Positions 17,186 to 25,162 are shown, numbered from the stretch's first letter. The stretch is DNA of 64,000 nt from an uncultured Alphaproteobacteria bacterium (GCA_944393245.1 CALXZM010000001.1:164940-228939); one strand, 5' to 3'. Notes: generated by a model from the letters alone, not told the origin. Made by a program: numbers and translations.

Positions 17186-17215
17186 TTGCAAAGTATTATT
17201 TGGGTGTGTTATAAT
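17186..17215 (+). promoter_or_regulatory. promoter of structured RNA copy 1
   Basis: TTGCAA (17186-17191), an 18-base spacer and TATAAT (17210-17215). The segment TATAATTATTGGGCA is identical at copy 2, so the promoter is conserved together with the RNA. Confidence 0.75.
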
Positions 17216-17219
17216 TATT

Positions 17220-17373
17220 GGGCACTGGTTGATTACCAGGGTGGGGCGTAGTGGCCTCTTAAAGAAAATGCTCCAACATAGGTTGGAGGGCTGTGAATAT
17301 CCAATAAACAGCGCTATTATCTTTAATAGCCACTAACCTCCAACCGCCTTTAATCACGGCGGTGTTTTTGTTT
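17220..17373 (+). ncRNA. structured RNA copy 1, about 154 nt, leader of an HTH gene
   Basis: Predicted from GGGCA at 17220 to the T-run at 17373. Helices: P1 CTGGT/ACCAG with loop TGATT (17225-17239); P2 long-range TAGTGGC (17249-17255) with GCCACTA (17329-17335); P3 CTCCAAC/GTTGGAG (17271-17288); P4 GCTGT/ACAGC (17290-17312); P5 CTATT/AATAG (17314-17329, sharing one base with P2). A terminator hairpin ends it. Copy 2 keeps P1 and P2 by compensatory changes. GGTTGGAGG (17281-17289) can instead pair with CCTCCAACC (17337-17345), which overlaps the terminator arm. The HTH gene starts 22 bases later. I recognise no known class. Confidence 0.8.
17343..17373 (+). terminator. terminator at the 3' end of structured RNA copy 1
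   Basis: ACCGCC (17343-17348) pairs with GGCGGT (17358-17363), followed by GTTTTTGTTT. It lies between the RNA and the HTH start codon, so read-through is needed to express the HTH protein from this promoter. Confidence 0.85.
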
Positions 17374-17395
17374 AACAAAAAATGGGGGAATAAAG

Positions 17396-17647
17396 ATGTC
17401 AAAAATGAAACGATTGGAAAAAATGTTTAACAATACCGCAGATTTTCCGCCGGGATTTTTTCTGCACGCGGCGCGGTTGTGTACGGGGCTGTCGCGGGGA
17501 TTGCTGGCGGGAAAAATGGGAATTTCTGTTGGTACGTTGACGGCATATGAACGTGGATCGGCGAAAATTCCACCACGGGTAATGTTACAGATTTTCCTGT
17601 TCGGGTTGGATTTTTATCGTCGTGCTTCATCGATTGATACGGAATAA
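17396..17647 (+). CDS. small XRE-like helix-turn-helix protein 1
   Basis: 83 residues. The centre has the XRE/Cro pattern: a helix with L-C-T-G-L-S-R, then L-A-G-K-M-G-I-S-V-G-T-L-T-A-Y-E-R-G-S-A-K-I-P, where T-L-T-A-Y-E-R-G is the recognition helix plus following turn. GGGGGA precedes the ATG. It is preceded by the structured RNA and its terminator. The second HTH protein (21362-21607) has the same size and the same upstream RNA but only distant sequence similarity. It probably regulates its own RNA or a distant target. Confidence 0.75.
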   Translation: MSKMKRLEKMFNNTADFPPGFFLHAARLCTGLSRGLLAGKMGISVGTLTAYERGSAKIPPRVMLQIFLFGLDFYRRASSIDTE

Positions 17648-17648
17648 A

Positions 17649-17675
17649 ATCACGGCCGGGAAAACCGGCCGTGAT
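17649..17675. terminator. strong palindromic terminator after HTH gene 1
   Basis: ATCACGGCCGG pairs with CCGGCCGTGAT around an AAAA loop (11 pairs), followed by TAATTTTAT. It could serve the HTH gene on plus and act weakly on minus. Confidence 0.75.
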
Positions 17676-17756
17676 TAATTTTATAAAGTTAAAGTATTTT
17701 TTCAACTTGTGAAAAATTTGTGTAAATTTATACTGTTATTTTGGTTGTTTAACAAA

Positions 17757-19067
17757 TTACTTGCCCAGGCACAGTTGTGAAAACGTTGCGTCCAGAACGT
17801 CGTTCGCGGTAATTGTGCCCAATATTTTTCCAATCGCGTCCGCCGCCCGACGGGTGTGTTCGGAAAATATATCGTAATTATTTTCTGGTGCATCGATTGC
17901 AGATTTTAATTCGCTGGCGGCGTCCGATAATAATCCGTGTGTGCGCGCATTGACCGCAACGCCGTTTTGTGCCGTCGTCGCAATGGCTGAAATTTTTTCG
18001 CGTATTGCATTTGTCAGTTCTGAAACACCGTCGCCATTTTTTGCTGATACATATATTATATTGTCGGCGCGGGGGCCATTGGTTAAATCCGATTTGTTTA
18101 CAACACAGATTGTATTTTTGTCCGCGTGGGGCAATGTGTGTGGTGCATCGTCCGGGGTGCGCACATTTATTATTATGTCCGCGCCGTCTATTTCAGATTG
18201 CGTGCGTTCGATACCTATTTTTTCAATGGTATCATTTGTTTCGCGCAGTCCCGCCGTATCGGATAAATTCACCATATATCCGCCTATGTCCAATGTTGCC
18301 GACACAACGTCGCGCGTTGTGCCGGGTATGTCGGATACTATTGCACGGTTTGCCCCCAATATTGCGTTAAACAGTGATGATTTGCCGACGTTTGTTTTCC
18401 CCGTCAGCACAACGTTAAATCCGCCGCGGATTGCGCGTACCGCCGCATAGCGCGCCAGCGCGTCGGTAATTTCATCGTATAATTTTTTTGTTTTTGTTCG
18501 AATTGTATCGCCGATGTTTGCGGGCAATTCGTCATCCGCATAATCCAAAATTGCCGCGGCATATGCGGAAATTTCAATCATTTGTCCGCGCCAGTTGTTA
18601 TATATTTCACTGTCGCCGCCCATCATTGATTGCAGTGCGCTGCGCCGCTGGGCGTCGGTTTGCGCGTCTAACAGTGCCGCCAGTCCGTCCACATCCGCCA
18701 GATCCATTTTATTATTATAAAACGCGCGGCGTGAAAATTCGCCAGCGTCGGCCATACGTGCGCCCACATTACGCAAATATTCAAATATCTTTTCCACCAC
18801 CGCTGGTGCACCGTGGGAATATATTTCAATAACGTCGGTTCCAGTAAAGGATTGGGGTGCCACAAAGTAGGTTGCAACAATTTGGTCTATAATACCGCCG
18901 TCGTTATCGCGCATGTTTGCAAAATATGCATGTCGTGCGTCCGCGGATTTACGGTTTGTTATGCGTAAAAATAAATCGCGTAAATCGTCGCCCGATACAC
19001 GTATGACGGCCACACCCGATTTTCCATGTCCCGACGACAGCGCAAAAATAGTTTCGTTATTATTCAT
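17757..19067 (-). CDS. mnmE: MnmE (TrmE), tRNA wobble-uridine modification GTPase
   Basis: 436 residues. An N-terminal tetrahydrofolate-binding domain opens I-F-A-L-S-S-G-H-G-K-S-G-V-A-V-I-R. The helical domain contains the G domain with G-K-T-N-V-G-K-S-S, D-I-P-G-T-T-R-D and N-K-S-D. The C-terminus C-L-G-K carries the catalytic Cys. With MnmG it makes the cmnm5 modification of U34. Its start is 2 bases from the ruvA stop, so ruvA-mnmE form an operon. Confidence 0.95.
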   Translation of the reverse strand: MNNNETIFALSSGHGKSGVAVIRVSGDDLRDLFLRITNRKSADARHAYFANMRDNDGGIIDQIVATYFVAPQSFTGTDVIEIYSHGAPAVVEKIFEYLRNVGARMADAGEFSRRAFYNNKMDLADVDGLAALLDAQTDAQRRSALQSMMGGDSEIYNNWRGQMIEISAYAAAILDYADDELPANIGDTIRTKTKKLYDEITDALARYAAVRAIRGGFNVVLTGKTNVGKSSLFNAILGANRAIVSDIPGTTRDVVSATLDIGGYMVNLSDTAGLRETNDTIEKIGIERTQSEIDGADIIINVRTPDDAPHTLPHADKNTICVVNKSDLTNGPRADNIIYVSAKNGDGVSELTNAIREKISAIATTAQNGVAVNARTHGLLSDAASELKSAIDAPENNYDIFSEHTRRAADAIGKILGTITANDVLDATFSQLCLGK

Positions 19068-19069
19068 AA

Positions 19070-19648
19070 TTACTTATTCCCACTGATTTCCTTTAATGCC
19101 ATTGGTACCAGTTTTGACACGTCCGCATTCGGGTTTTCGGATACCAGTTTTTGTGCCATATCCACAATATCCAGCCGTCTGTACCCCAATGATTCCAGTG
19201 CAGCCAGCAAATCTGGCAATGCACCAGACGCGCCACCAACATCGCCCAGGTTTAATGTTGCGCCGCCAATTTTTGATTTTAATTCGACGATGATTTTTTC
19301 TGCGACCTTTTTCCCGACGCCTGGTGCGGCCGTGATTGTTTTTGCGTCGCCCGTTGCAATCGCCGTCATCAGTGTATCCGTGCTTATCGCGCCCATTATC
19401 GCCATTGCCAGTTTCGGTCCAACCCCCGACACGGCCGTTAATTGGTTAAACAGATTTTGCGCCGCAATCGTTGAAAAGCCAAACAGGCGGATTGAATCTT
19501 CGCGGACAACCGTTTCTATCCACAGGGCAACCGTTGATTTCGGTGTCAGATATTCGGGGGTAAAAACCTTGTACCCCACGCCGCCCGTCATCAGTATGAT
19601 AAATCCGTCGCCGATATAATCAACTATGCCTTGCAATTTTCCAATCAT
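19070..19648 (-). CDS. ruvA: RuvA, Holliday junction branch migration subunit
   Basis: 192 residues: an OB-fold N-terminus (M-I-G-K-L-Q-G-I-V-D-Y), tandem helix-hairpin-helix motifs (V-S-G-V-G-P-K-L-A and A-P-G-V-G-K-K-V-A-E), and a short C-terminal domain for RuvB contact. RuvB is not in the window. ruvA reads divergently from yebC-ruvC, so the usual ruvCAB cluster is split by inversion. Confidence 0.95.
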   Translation of the reverse strand: MIGKLQGIVDYIGDGFIILMTGGVGYKVFTPEYLTPKSTVALWIETVVREDSIRLFGFSTIAAQNLFNQLTAVSGVGPKLAMAIMGAISTDTLMTAIATGDAKTITAAPGVGKKVAEKIIVELKSKIGGATLNLGDVGGASGALPDLLAALESLGYRRLDIVDMAQKLVSENPNADVSKLVPMALKEISGNK

Positions 19649-19698
19649 TTGTTATCCTTTTGTCGTAATTTTAATCAATTAAAAGTAAAAGGTCAAAT

Positions 19699-20415
19699 AT
19701 GAGTGGACACAGCAAATGGCACAATATTCAGCACAAAAAGGGTGCGGTTGATGCGGCGCGCAGTGGGTTGTTTACTAAACTGGCGCGTGAAATAACAATG
19801 GCGGCAAAGTTGGGCGATAAAAATCCGGATAATAATCCGCGGTTGCGATTGGCGATATTAAATGCGCGTAAAAATTCTATGCCGAACGATAATATAAAGC
19901 GCGCAATTGACAAGGCGTCTGGCGCAAACACTGAAAACTATGTTGCCGTCCGGTACGAGGGATACGGTCCCGGCGCCGTCCCCGTTATTGTAGAGGCATT
20001 GACCGACAATCCACGTCGCACCGTGCCAGAGGTTCGTAATATATTCGCCAAAAATGGTGGCAATATGGGTGAAGAGGGCAGTGTTGTATTTATGTTCACG
20101 CGCGCGGGCCAGATTTTCTATCCGGCGTCCATTGGCAAAAGCGAAGATGAAATGATGGAAATCATAATGGATGCAAATGCCGATAATCTGGAATCTGATG
20201 AAAACGGATTTATCATCACAACCAAGCCAGACGATTTTATGACCGTGCAAAAGGTATTGGCCGATAAACTGGGCGAACCAGAAAAGGCGGAATTGACCTG
20301 GATACCGAATATGCCGATGGATTTGGATGACGAAGCGTATGCCAAATTGGAAAAATTGGTTGATGCGTTGGACGACAATGACGACGTGCAAAAGGTTTTC
20401 ACCGCCGCGGCATAA
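19699..20415 (+). CDS. yebC: YebC/PmpR-family protein (TACO1-like)
   Basis: 238 residues opening M-S-G-H-S-K-W-H-N-I-Q-H-K-K, the family signature, with R-Y-E-G-Y-G-P-G and the C-terminal acidic D-D-N-D-D-V-Q. Members act as transcription factors or relieve ribosome stalling at proline runs; which applies here is not visible. It is followed by its own terminator, then ruvC, a common neighbour. Confidence 0.95.
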   Translation: MSGHSKWHNIQHKKGAVDAARSGLFTKLAREITMAAKLGDKNPDNNPRLRLAILNARKNSMPNDNIKRAIDKASGANTENYVAVRYEGYGPGAVPVIVEALTDNPRRTVPEVRNIFAKNGGNMGEEGSVVFMFTRAGQIFYPASIGKSEDEMMEIIMDANADNLESDENGFIITTKPDDFMTVQKVLADKLGEPEKAELTWIPNMPMDLDDEAYAKLEKLVDALDDNDDVQKVFTAAA

Positions 20416-20438
20416 GCCTGAGCATAGCACAGACAATG

Positions 20439-20463
20439 TCCGCGCCATTGGCGCGGATTTTTT
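20439..20463 (+). terminator. terminator after yebC
   Basis: TCCGCGCC (20439-20446) pairs with GGCGCGGA (20450-20457), followed by six T. Confidence 0.9.
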
Positions 20464-20517
20464 GTAATTTTTATTATAATATGTTATTATACATATATAT
20501 ATTATACGGGAATAAAA

Positions 20518-20994
20518 ATGCGGATTTTGGGAATTGACCCGGGACTGTTGCATACCGGGTGGGCGGTAATTGATGTAAACGGGGCGGCATATCATTATGT
20601 TGCCAGTGGGGTTATTTTGCCAAAAACATCGGGGGAATTATCAGCACGGTTGGCGACAATATTTCGCGGGGTGGATAAACTGTGTGATGATTTTGCGCCC
20701 GACGTGTGCAGTATTGAAATAACGTTCGTAAATCAAAATCCCAAAACAACGCTTGTTTTGGGGCACGCACGCGCGGCTGCAATTGTTGCGGTGGCAAACC
20801 GTGATATTCCGATTTTTGAATATGAACCAAATAAAATAAAAAAAGCACTGACGTCCGCGGGGCATGCCGGTAAAGAGCAAATTTACAAAATGGTACGAAT
20901 GTTATTGCCGGCGGCACAACCAAAATCGCCCGATGAAAGTGATGCAATTGCAATCGCGCTGACGCATGCGAATATGAGCAGATTCACGTTTTAA
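20518..20994 (+). CDS. ruvC: RuvC, Holliday junction resolvase
   Basis: 158 residues. It opens with G-I-D-P-G-L-L-H-T-G-W (Asp7 catalytic), then S-I-E-I-T-F with catalytic Glu, L-G-H-A-R-A, and S-P-D-E-S-D-A-I-A-I-A with the last acidic pair. It cleaves four-way junctions with RuvAB. An A/T-rich promoter region precedes it. Full length. Confidence 0.94.
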   Translation: MRILGIDPGLLHTGWAVIDVNGAAYHYVASGVILPKTSGELSARLATIFRGVDKLCDDFAPDVCSIEITFVNQNPKTTLVLGHARAAAIVAVANRDIPIFEYEPNKIKKALTSAGHAGKEQIYKMVRMLLPAAQPKSPDESDAIAIALTHANMSRFTF

Positions 20995-21043
20995 TATTTG
21001 TATTGCTGTGGTATAATTATATATACAGCCAAGGATGAAGAAT

Positions 21044-21322
21044 ATGAAAAAGAAATTTCAAGAAAAGAATGATATAAAATTATTATCTAAACAGCGGGTG
21101 TTGTTTCGCGCGTTTGTTGTGAATACTGTTTTGGTTTTGTTAATTTGGGCGTTGACGTTTATTCCGTCATTGATGTATTTTGGGGTTTTGATTACAGGCG
21201 TTTCGGCACCAATGTTTTATGTGTATGCGGTGGGAACGTTGGCATTGTGGGGATTGGCGGGGGTTATATTTTTCCTGGTGCCGGGTATCGCAATATGGTG
21301 GGAAAGAAAGATGATGAAATAA
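21044..21322 (+). CDS. small two-helix membrane protein, unknown function
   Basis: 92 residues: a charged N-terminus (about 25 residues) then two membrane helices (about 28-50 and 58-82) and a basic end. An ATG at 21035 is also in frame, but AAGGA lies 8-9 bases before 21044. I do not recognise a family. A bidirectional terminator follows. Confidence 0.65.
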   Translation: MKKKFQEKNDIKLLSKQRVLFRAFVVNTVLVLLIWALTFIPSLMYFGVLITGVSAPMFYVYAVGTLALWGLAGVIFFLVPGIAIWWERKMMK

Positions 21323-21324
21323 AA

Positions 21325-21347
21325 AACGCCCGTCGGGGCGTTTTTTA
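21325..21347. terminator. bidirectional terminator between the small membrane protein and HTH 2
   Basis: AACGCCC (21325-21331) pairs with GGGCGTT (21336-21342). A-run before and T-run after serve both convergent genes. Confidence 0.85.
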
Positions 21348-21361
21348 TTTGTTGCAAAAAA

Positions 21362-21607
21362 TCAGTCGCGTCCATCAAATGCTGGGTTTTTCCTGTATGG
21401 AATTGAACGCGCCGCCAGCATTGACCAACCGTTATAAAACAATCGTTCAATAACAAAATCTGGAATTAATTCTTTGCCGGTTTCATATTTGTGCAGTTTT
21501 TCTTTTGTTATGCGCAGCATTTTTGCAGCATCGGTTCGTTTTAATCGCGCGGTTGCGCGGGCACTGCGCATCAGTCGGCCAAAATACAGGTTGTCAACCA
21601 GTATCAT
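21362..21607 (-). CDS. small XRE-like helix-turn-helix protein 2
   Basis: 81 residues. The HTH pattern runs from R-S-A-R-A-T-A-R-L-K-R-T-D-A-A-K-M to L-R-I-T-K-E-K-L-H-K-Y-E-T-G-K-E-L-I-P. The motif K-x-Y-E-x-G-x4-I-P matches the first protein's A-Y-E-R-G-S-A-K-I-P. GGGGGA precedes the ATG. It is preceded by structured RNA copy 2. Role unknown; probably autoregulatory. Confidence 0.75.
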   Translation of the reverse strand: MILVDNLYFGRLMRSARATARLKRTDAAKMLRITKEKLHKYETGKELIPDFVIERLFYNGWSMLAARSIPYRKNPAFDGRD

Positions 21608-21630
21608 ATTTTCCCCCTTTGTTTTTTATT

Positions 21631-21661
21631 AAACAAAAACACCGCCGTGATGAAGGGCGGT
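21631..21661 (-). terminator. terminator at the 3' end of structured RNA copy 2
   Basis: On the minus strand ACCGCC (21656-21661) pairs with GGCGGT (21641-21646), followed by GTTTTTGTTT. Stem and T-run are identical to copy 1. Confidence 0.85.
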
Positions 21662-21785
21662 TGGAGGTTAAGAACTATCCAAGAATAGTGTGCTTATTCA
21701 ATATATTCGCAACCCTCCAACCCGCAGTTGGAGAAAAAAACTTGGAGAGGTTCTTACACCCCGCATCGGTAATCAACCGATGCCC
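21631..21785 (-). ncRNA. structured RNA copy 2, about 155 nt, leader of HTH gene 2
   Basis: Predicted from 21785 (GGGCA) to 21631. P1 ATCGGT/ACCGAT with loop TGATT (21765-21781). P2 TAAGAAC (21750-21756) with GTTCTTA (21669-21675). P3 CTCCAAC (21727-21733) with GTTGGAG (21715-21721). P4 is weaker (TGC/GCA), and P5 is CTAT/ATAG. P1 and P2 differ in sequence from copy 1 yet remain paired. The CCTCCAACC segment that can compete for P3 is also kept. Confidence 0.8.
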
Positions 21786-21789
21786 AATA

Positions 21790-21818
21790 ATTATACATAT
21801 ACAAATAAGAATTTGCAA
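21790..21818 (-). promoter_or_regulatory. promoter of structured RNA copy 2
   Basis: Minus strand: TTGCAA (21813-21818), a 17-base spacer and TATAAT (21790-21795), then TATTGGGCA as in copy 1. Confidence 0.75.
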
Positions 21819-21846
21819 CCGATTGTTGCAACGTGGGCAATGGTAA

Positions 21847-22176
21847 CTATTTTCGAAAACTGATTTTCGCAACAGCGTCGCGACCGAAATATTTGTTTAT
21901 CTTGGCCGTTATTTCATTTGTCATATATGATAACTGTAATGTAAATGCCGGATTTGCCGGGCGCAGTGTTATATTAAAACGTCCGTCGCGCATTTTCTTT
22001 ATTGCGGCCAATTTCGCAACGGATGATATTTCCGGACCCATTATTTTATCCCAACGTTTGGCTAAATCTGCATCTGATGCGCGTACCCCAAATATTTGCA
22101 ATAATTCGCCCATCGCACTGGCGATTGTTTGTGGGCGGGCACTGCGTTTATCAAGCTTACTTTGTTGGTTTGACAT
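21847..22176 (-). CDS. DUF721 / DciA-like protein
   Basis: 109 residues with the DUF721 pattern: I-A-S-A-M-G-E-L-L-Q-I-F-G-V, W-D-K-I-M-G-P-E-I-S-S-V-A, and a strand-rich middle (I-T-L-R-P-A-N-P-A). DciA proteins of this family help load the replicative helicase in bacteria lacking DnaC. The start overlaps the mltA end by 20 bases, so it is translated with mltA. It looks like the short alphaproteobacterial form. Confidence 0.7.
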   Translation of the reverse strand: MSNQQSKLDKRSARPQTIASAMGELLQIFGVRASDADLAKRWDKIMGPEISSVAKLAAIKKMRDGRFNITLRPANPAFTLQLSYMTNEITAKINKYFGRDAVAKISFRK

Positions 22177-23260
22177 AACTGTATTCTTTGGGCATTAAAA
22201 TGAACATTTGTCCCTGGGCATGTTGGCCGTGGGCAAACTGATATGCTTCGTCGCCCTTGCCAAAGAATATGTCCGCACGAATCCAACCGCGAATCGCGCT
22301 GCCCGTGTCCTGGGCAATCATCAGGCGGCTGAAACGACGGCCGTCCGACAGGTTTGTATCAATATACACCGGCATGCCCAATGTATAAATGTCGTCGTCC
22401 ATTGCGATTGAACGTATCTTGGACAATGGGGTGCCCAGTTTTCCAATTACGTCCGGTGGTACGGATTCATAAAAGTATACATAGCGGGGGTTGTTGTAAA
22501 TAACCTGTTTGGCCAATGTCGGATTTTTCTTTAAATATGTCCATACTGCGTCGGCCGAATATCCGCCGTCGGGGCGTATGCCACGGGCGCGCAGTTGTTC
22601 ACCAATTGATTTGAACGGCAAATCATTGACGGCCGCAAAATTCAGTTTGACCATTGTGCCGTCGTCCAATTGTAACATACCGCTGCCCTGAATCTGAATA
22701 TTTTGCACATCAACGATATTTGCCCAATACAGGGGACGGCCAATTTGCTGTTCAACGATTTGTTTTTTGGGGACGCCCTTGTAATTGCGGCCGTCGGTTG
22801 GCACGCCCATCAGCGGTTCCGTGCATGTGGCGGTTTTGGTGCGGCATGCCGGTATTATCGGTGAATAATATCCAGTGTACAGGCCACGTGATGTTCCGTC
22901 GTTGTTAAATACCTGGTACGGTTGAAAGTTTGATTCAAACCATGCGCGTACCGTTGCAACGTCCGCCGATGCCGACGGCAACATACGACATTTTTCTGCG
23001 AATAATTCACGGTCTGGGATTACGCGGCCCGTGTATTGTATACGTGCGCGGCACGAATTGCGAAACGCCTGTAATGCATAGCGAACGTCATCTGCGCGCC
23101 AACCGGGCAGGTCGTTAAATGAAACCTTTTTCAAATTTGACGGTATTACGGAATTGTCGCCGTGGTGGGTGGGTGTTGATAAATCACATGACGTTAATGC
23201 GCCACAACACAGCACAACCGCAAATGTGCGGAATATAATCCGCCTGATTAACCCCGTCAT
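22157..23260 (-). CDS. mltA: MltA, membrane-bound lytic murein transglycosylase A
   Basis: 367 residues. The lipoprotein signal ends A-L-T-S-C. The MltA barrel includes F-E-S-N-F-Q-P-Y and G-L-Y-T-G-Y-Y-S-P. The 3D domain holds the catalytic Asp in A-Q-D-T-G-S-A-I-R-G-W-I-R-A-D. It cleaves peptidoglycan glycan strands to anhydro ends from the outer membrane. Divergent from secB. Confidence 0.93.
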   Translation of the reverse strand: MTGLIRRIIFRTFAVVLCCGALTSCDLSTPTHHGDNSVIPSNLKKVSFNDLPGWRADDVRYALQAFRNSCRARIQYTGRVIPDRELFAEKCRMLPSASADVATVRAWFESNFQPYQVFNNDGTSRGLYTGYYSPIIPACRTKTATCTEPLMGVPTDGRNYKGVPKKQIVEQQIGRPLYWANIVDVQNIQIQGSGMLQLDDGTMVKLNFAAVNDLPFKSIGEQLRARGIRPDGGYSADAVWTYLKKNPTLAKQVIYNNPRYVYFYESVPPDVIGKLGTPLSKIRSIAMDDDIYTLGMPVYIDTNLSDGRRFSRLMIAQDTGSAIRGWIRADIFFGKGDEAYQFAHGQHAQGQMFILMPKEYSYVKPTK

Positions 23261-23342
23261 TTTTTATCCCCCCCCACTTGTAAAACATTATTTATAATGT
23301 TATATTATCATAAAATGATGCGTAAAAAAAGGAGTAAACGCA

Positions 23343-23798
23343 ATGGCAAAATTTAACATAATTACACAGTTCTTGAAAGACTTTTCTTTTGAAAGCCCAA
23401 ATGTGCCGGAATTGTTCTTTAAAAACGAAAATGCCCAGGCAAAAATGGAAATAAATATCGATATTCAAATCAAGGGCGCAGAAAATAATTTGTTTATGGT
23501 TGACTTGATTATCAAGGTACATTCAAAACTGGACGCAGGGGATAAATCTATATTCTTGATTGAATCCACTTATTCGGGTTTGGTCCAAATGGAAGAAGAA
23601 AAGGACGAAGAAGTTAAAAAGCGCACATTGCTGATAAATGTTCCGACTTTATTGTTCCCATATGTTCGGTCGTTGATGGCGCGTATGACGGCTGAATCTG
23701 GATTCCCAACATTCGTTATGCAGCCGGTTGATTTTGAAAAATTGTACGAAGACAGACAAAAACAGTCCCAGGCAACTGCACCGGCAAATAATCAATAA
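23343..23798 (+). CDS. secB: SecB, export chaperone
   Basis: 151 residues with the family pattern: Y-like start then I-T-Q-F-L-K-D-F-S-F-E-S-P-N, V-D-L-I-I-K-V, L-I-N-V-P-T-L-L-F-P-Y-V-R and a P-V-D-F-E-K-L-Y end. It holds preproteins unfolded for SecA. AAGGAG precedes the ATG. SecD/F and YajC are also in the window. Confidence 0.95.
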   Translation: MAKFNIITQFLKDFSFESPNVPELFFKNENAQAKMEINIDIQIKGAENNLFMVDLIIKVHSKLDAGDKSIFLIESTYSGLVQMEEEKDEEVKKRTLLINVPTLLFPYVRSLMARMTAESGFPTFVMQPVDFEKLYEDRQKQSQATAPANNQ

Positions 23799-23890
23799 TT
23801 AACGACTGGTTTGTTGTCAATGATTTGTATCCGTGCCAAATGGCGCGGATATTTTTATTTTATGATTTTTTATGATAGAATATATTCGCT

Positions 23891-25075
23891 ATGGCAAAGG
23901 ATAAATATATTTCCGTTAAAAACGGTGTCAGTGGGTTTTCTTTTGCAAACCTGGGGTTGTTTACTGGGTTTGCCGACGGTATTTATAATGCGGTGTATTC
24001 ACTGGTTTTAATGGAAATTTTTGCAAATTCGGCCGTGGTTGGTGTCTATGTCGGTATATATGCGGCGTTCTGTATGGTTGTGGGGCTGTTTGCAAATGAA
24101 CTGTTCCGCCGTTTTTCCAAAGTGCGGGTGTTTTATTTTTCTATGTTGATGCTGGCCGTGTGTTATGCGATGATGAGTTTTTCTATACGTCCCAGCACGT
24201 TTGTTATGTTGGATTATACAACTGGTATCGCAATAACGTTGGTTGGGGTTTTAATTCCGCTGTTTATGTCGGATTTTTCCGGTAAAATCGGTATGGCGCG
24301 GTTAAATTCGCGATATCATTTATGGATGAATGTTGGTGCATTGTTTGCGCCAATGATTGCGGTTGCAATCGCAAATCAATTTAATAATCGGGCGGCATTT
24401 TTTGCGTCTGCGTTGATATATTTGGCCGGATGGATGGCCTTTAAATTATTCCGCATTGTCCAAGAAGATAAAAAGATAAAGCCTGTAAATCCACGTAAAA
24501 CGTTTCGCGCGCTGTTCAAAAATGCCGTGGCGTTTTTTCGTCGGCCCGGTATGCCGCGTGCATATGCGGTGAATTTTGGATACTATTCGTTGCGTGCGAT
24601 GCGGTACCTGTATGTTCCGATTGTCGTTATGGAAAATGGTTTTTCAAAAGATGCGCTGGGGTGGGTTTTAACACTGGGGATTATTCCATATCTGATTTTA
24701 TCTGAAATGATGGCGAAACTGGTTCGCAAGTATGGTAAACGGTTGTGGCTGATGATAGGGTTTGTATCGTTTGCAATCTTTTCTGCGATGGCGACGTTTG
24801 TAACGGGATATCCGTTGTTGGCGATATTTGTCATGTGGCAGGTGTCGGGGGCGTTGATGGAATCTGTGCACGATTTGTTGTTCTTTGATACGGCAAAAAA
24901 AGCAGAACAGACAAAATTTTATGGCGTGTTTCGAACCAGTGTTAATTTGCCGAATATAATTGCGCCGATGTTGGGGGCGTTATGTATTACGGCATTTGGT
25001 GGAACGTCGGCTGTATGGGTCGTGACCGCGGTAATTGGTGGAATATCTGCATTACTGGTGGTTGCCAAAAAATAA
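23891..25075 (+). CDS. major facilitator superfamily transporter
   Basis: 394 residues with about 11-12 hydrophobic helices. A basic loop after the fourth helix region (S-G-K-I-G-M-A-R-L-N-S-R) and a central cytoplasmic loop rich in Lys/Arg around residues 195-215 fit the MFS two-bundle layout. The substrate cannot be told from sequence. No neighbour gives a hint; recA follows. Confidence 0.75.
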   Translation: MAKDKYISVKNGVSGFSFANLGLFTGFADGIYNAVYSLVLMEIFANSAVVGVYVGIYAAFCMVVGLFANELFRRFSKVRVFYFSMLMLAVCYAMMSFSIRPSTFVMLDYTTGIAITLVGVLIPLFMSDFSGKIGMARLNSRYHLWMNVGALFAPMIAVAIANQFNNRAAFFASALIYLAGWMAFKLFRIVQEDKKIKPVNPRKTFRALFKNAVAFFRRPGMPRAYAVNFGYYSLRAMRYLYVPIVVMENGFSKDALGWVLTLGIIPYLILSEMMAKLVRKYGKRLWLMIGFVSFAIFSAMATFVTGYPLLAIFVMWQVSGALMESVHDLLFFDTAKKAEQTKFYGVFRTSVNLPNIIAPMLGALCITAFGGTSAVWVVTAVIGGISALLVVAKK

Positions 25076-25162
25076 ATTTGTCGCAAAAACGTTGGGCTTA
25101 TTTTCGTTGCGTGCGGCATAAATAATTAGTATCATTTGCCTGATAAGAAAAGGGGAAGTTTT

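Noticed and set aside
17220..17373. 6S RNA or SRP RNA as identity for the structured RNA
   Set aside because: The 5' and 3' ends do not pair as in 6S RNA, there is no SRP core with GGAA-type loop, and two copies lie just before HTH genes.
20465..20505. AT-rich stretch before ruvC as a possible dif site
   Set aside because: It lacks the XerC/XerD arms and 6-base centre of known alphaproteobacterial dif sequences.
25076..25162. SOS box ahead of recA
   Set aside because: No GTTC-N7-GTTC or GAAC-N7-GAAC was found between the MFS gene and recA, so LexA control is not supported by sequence.
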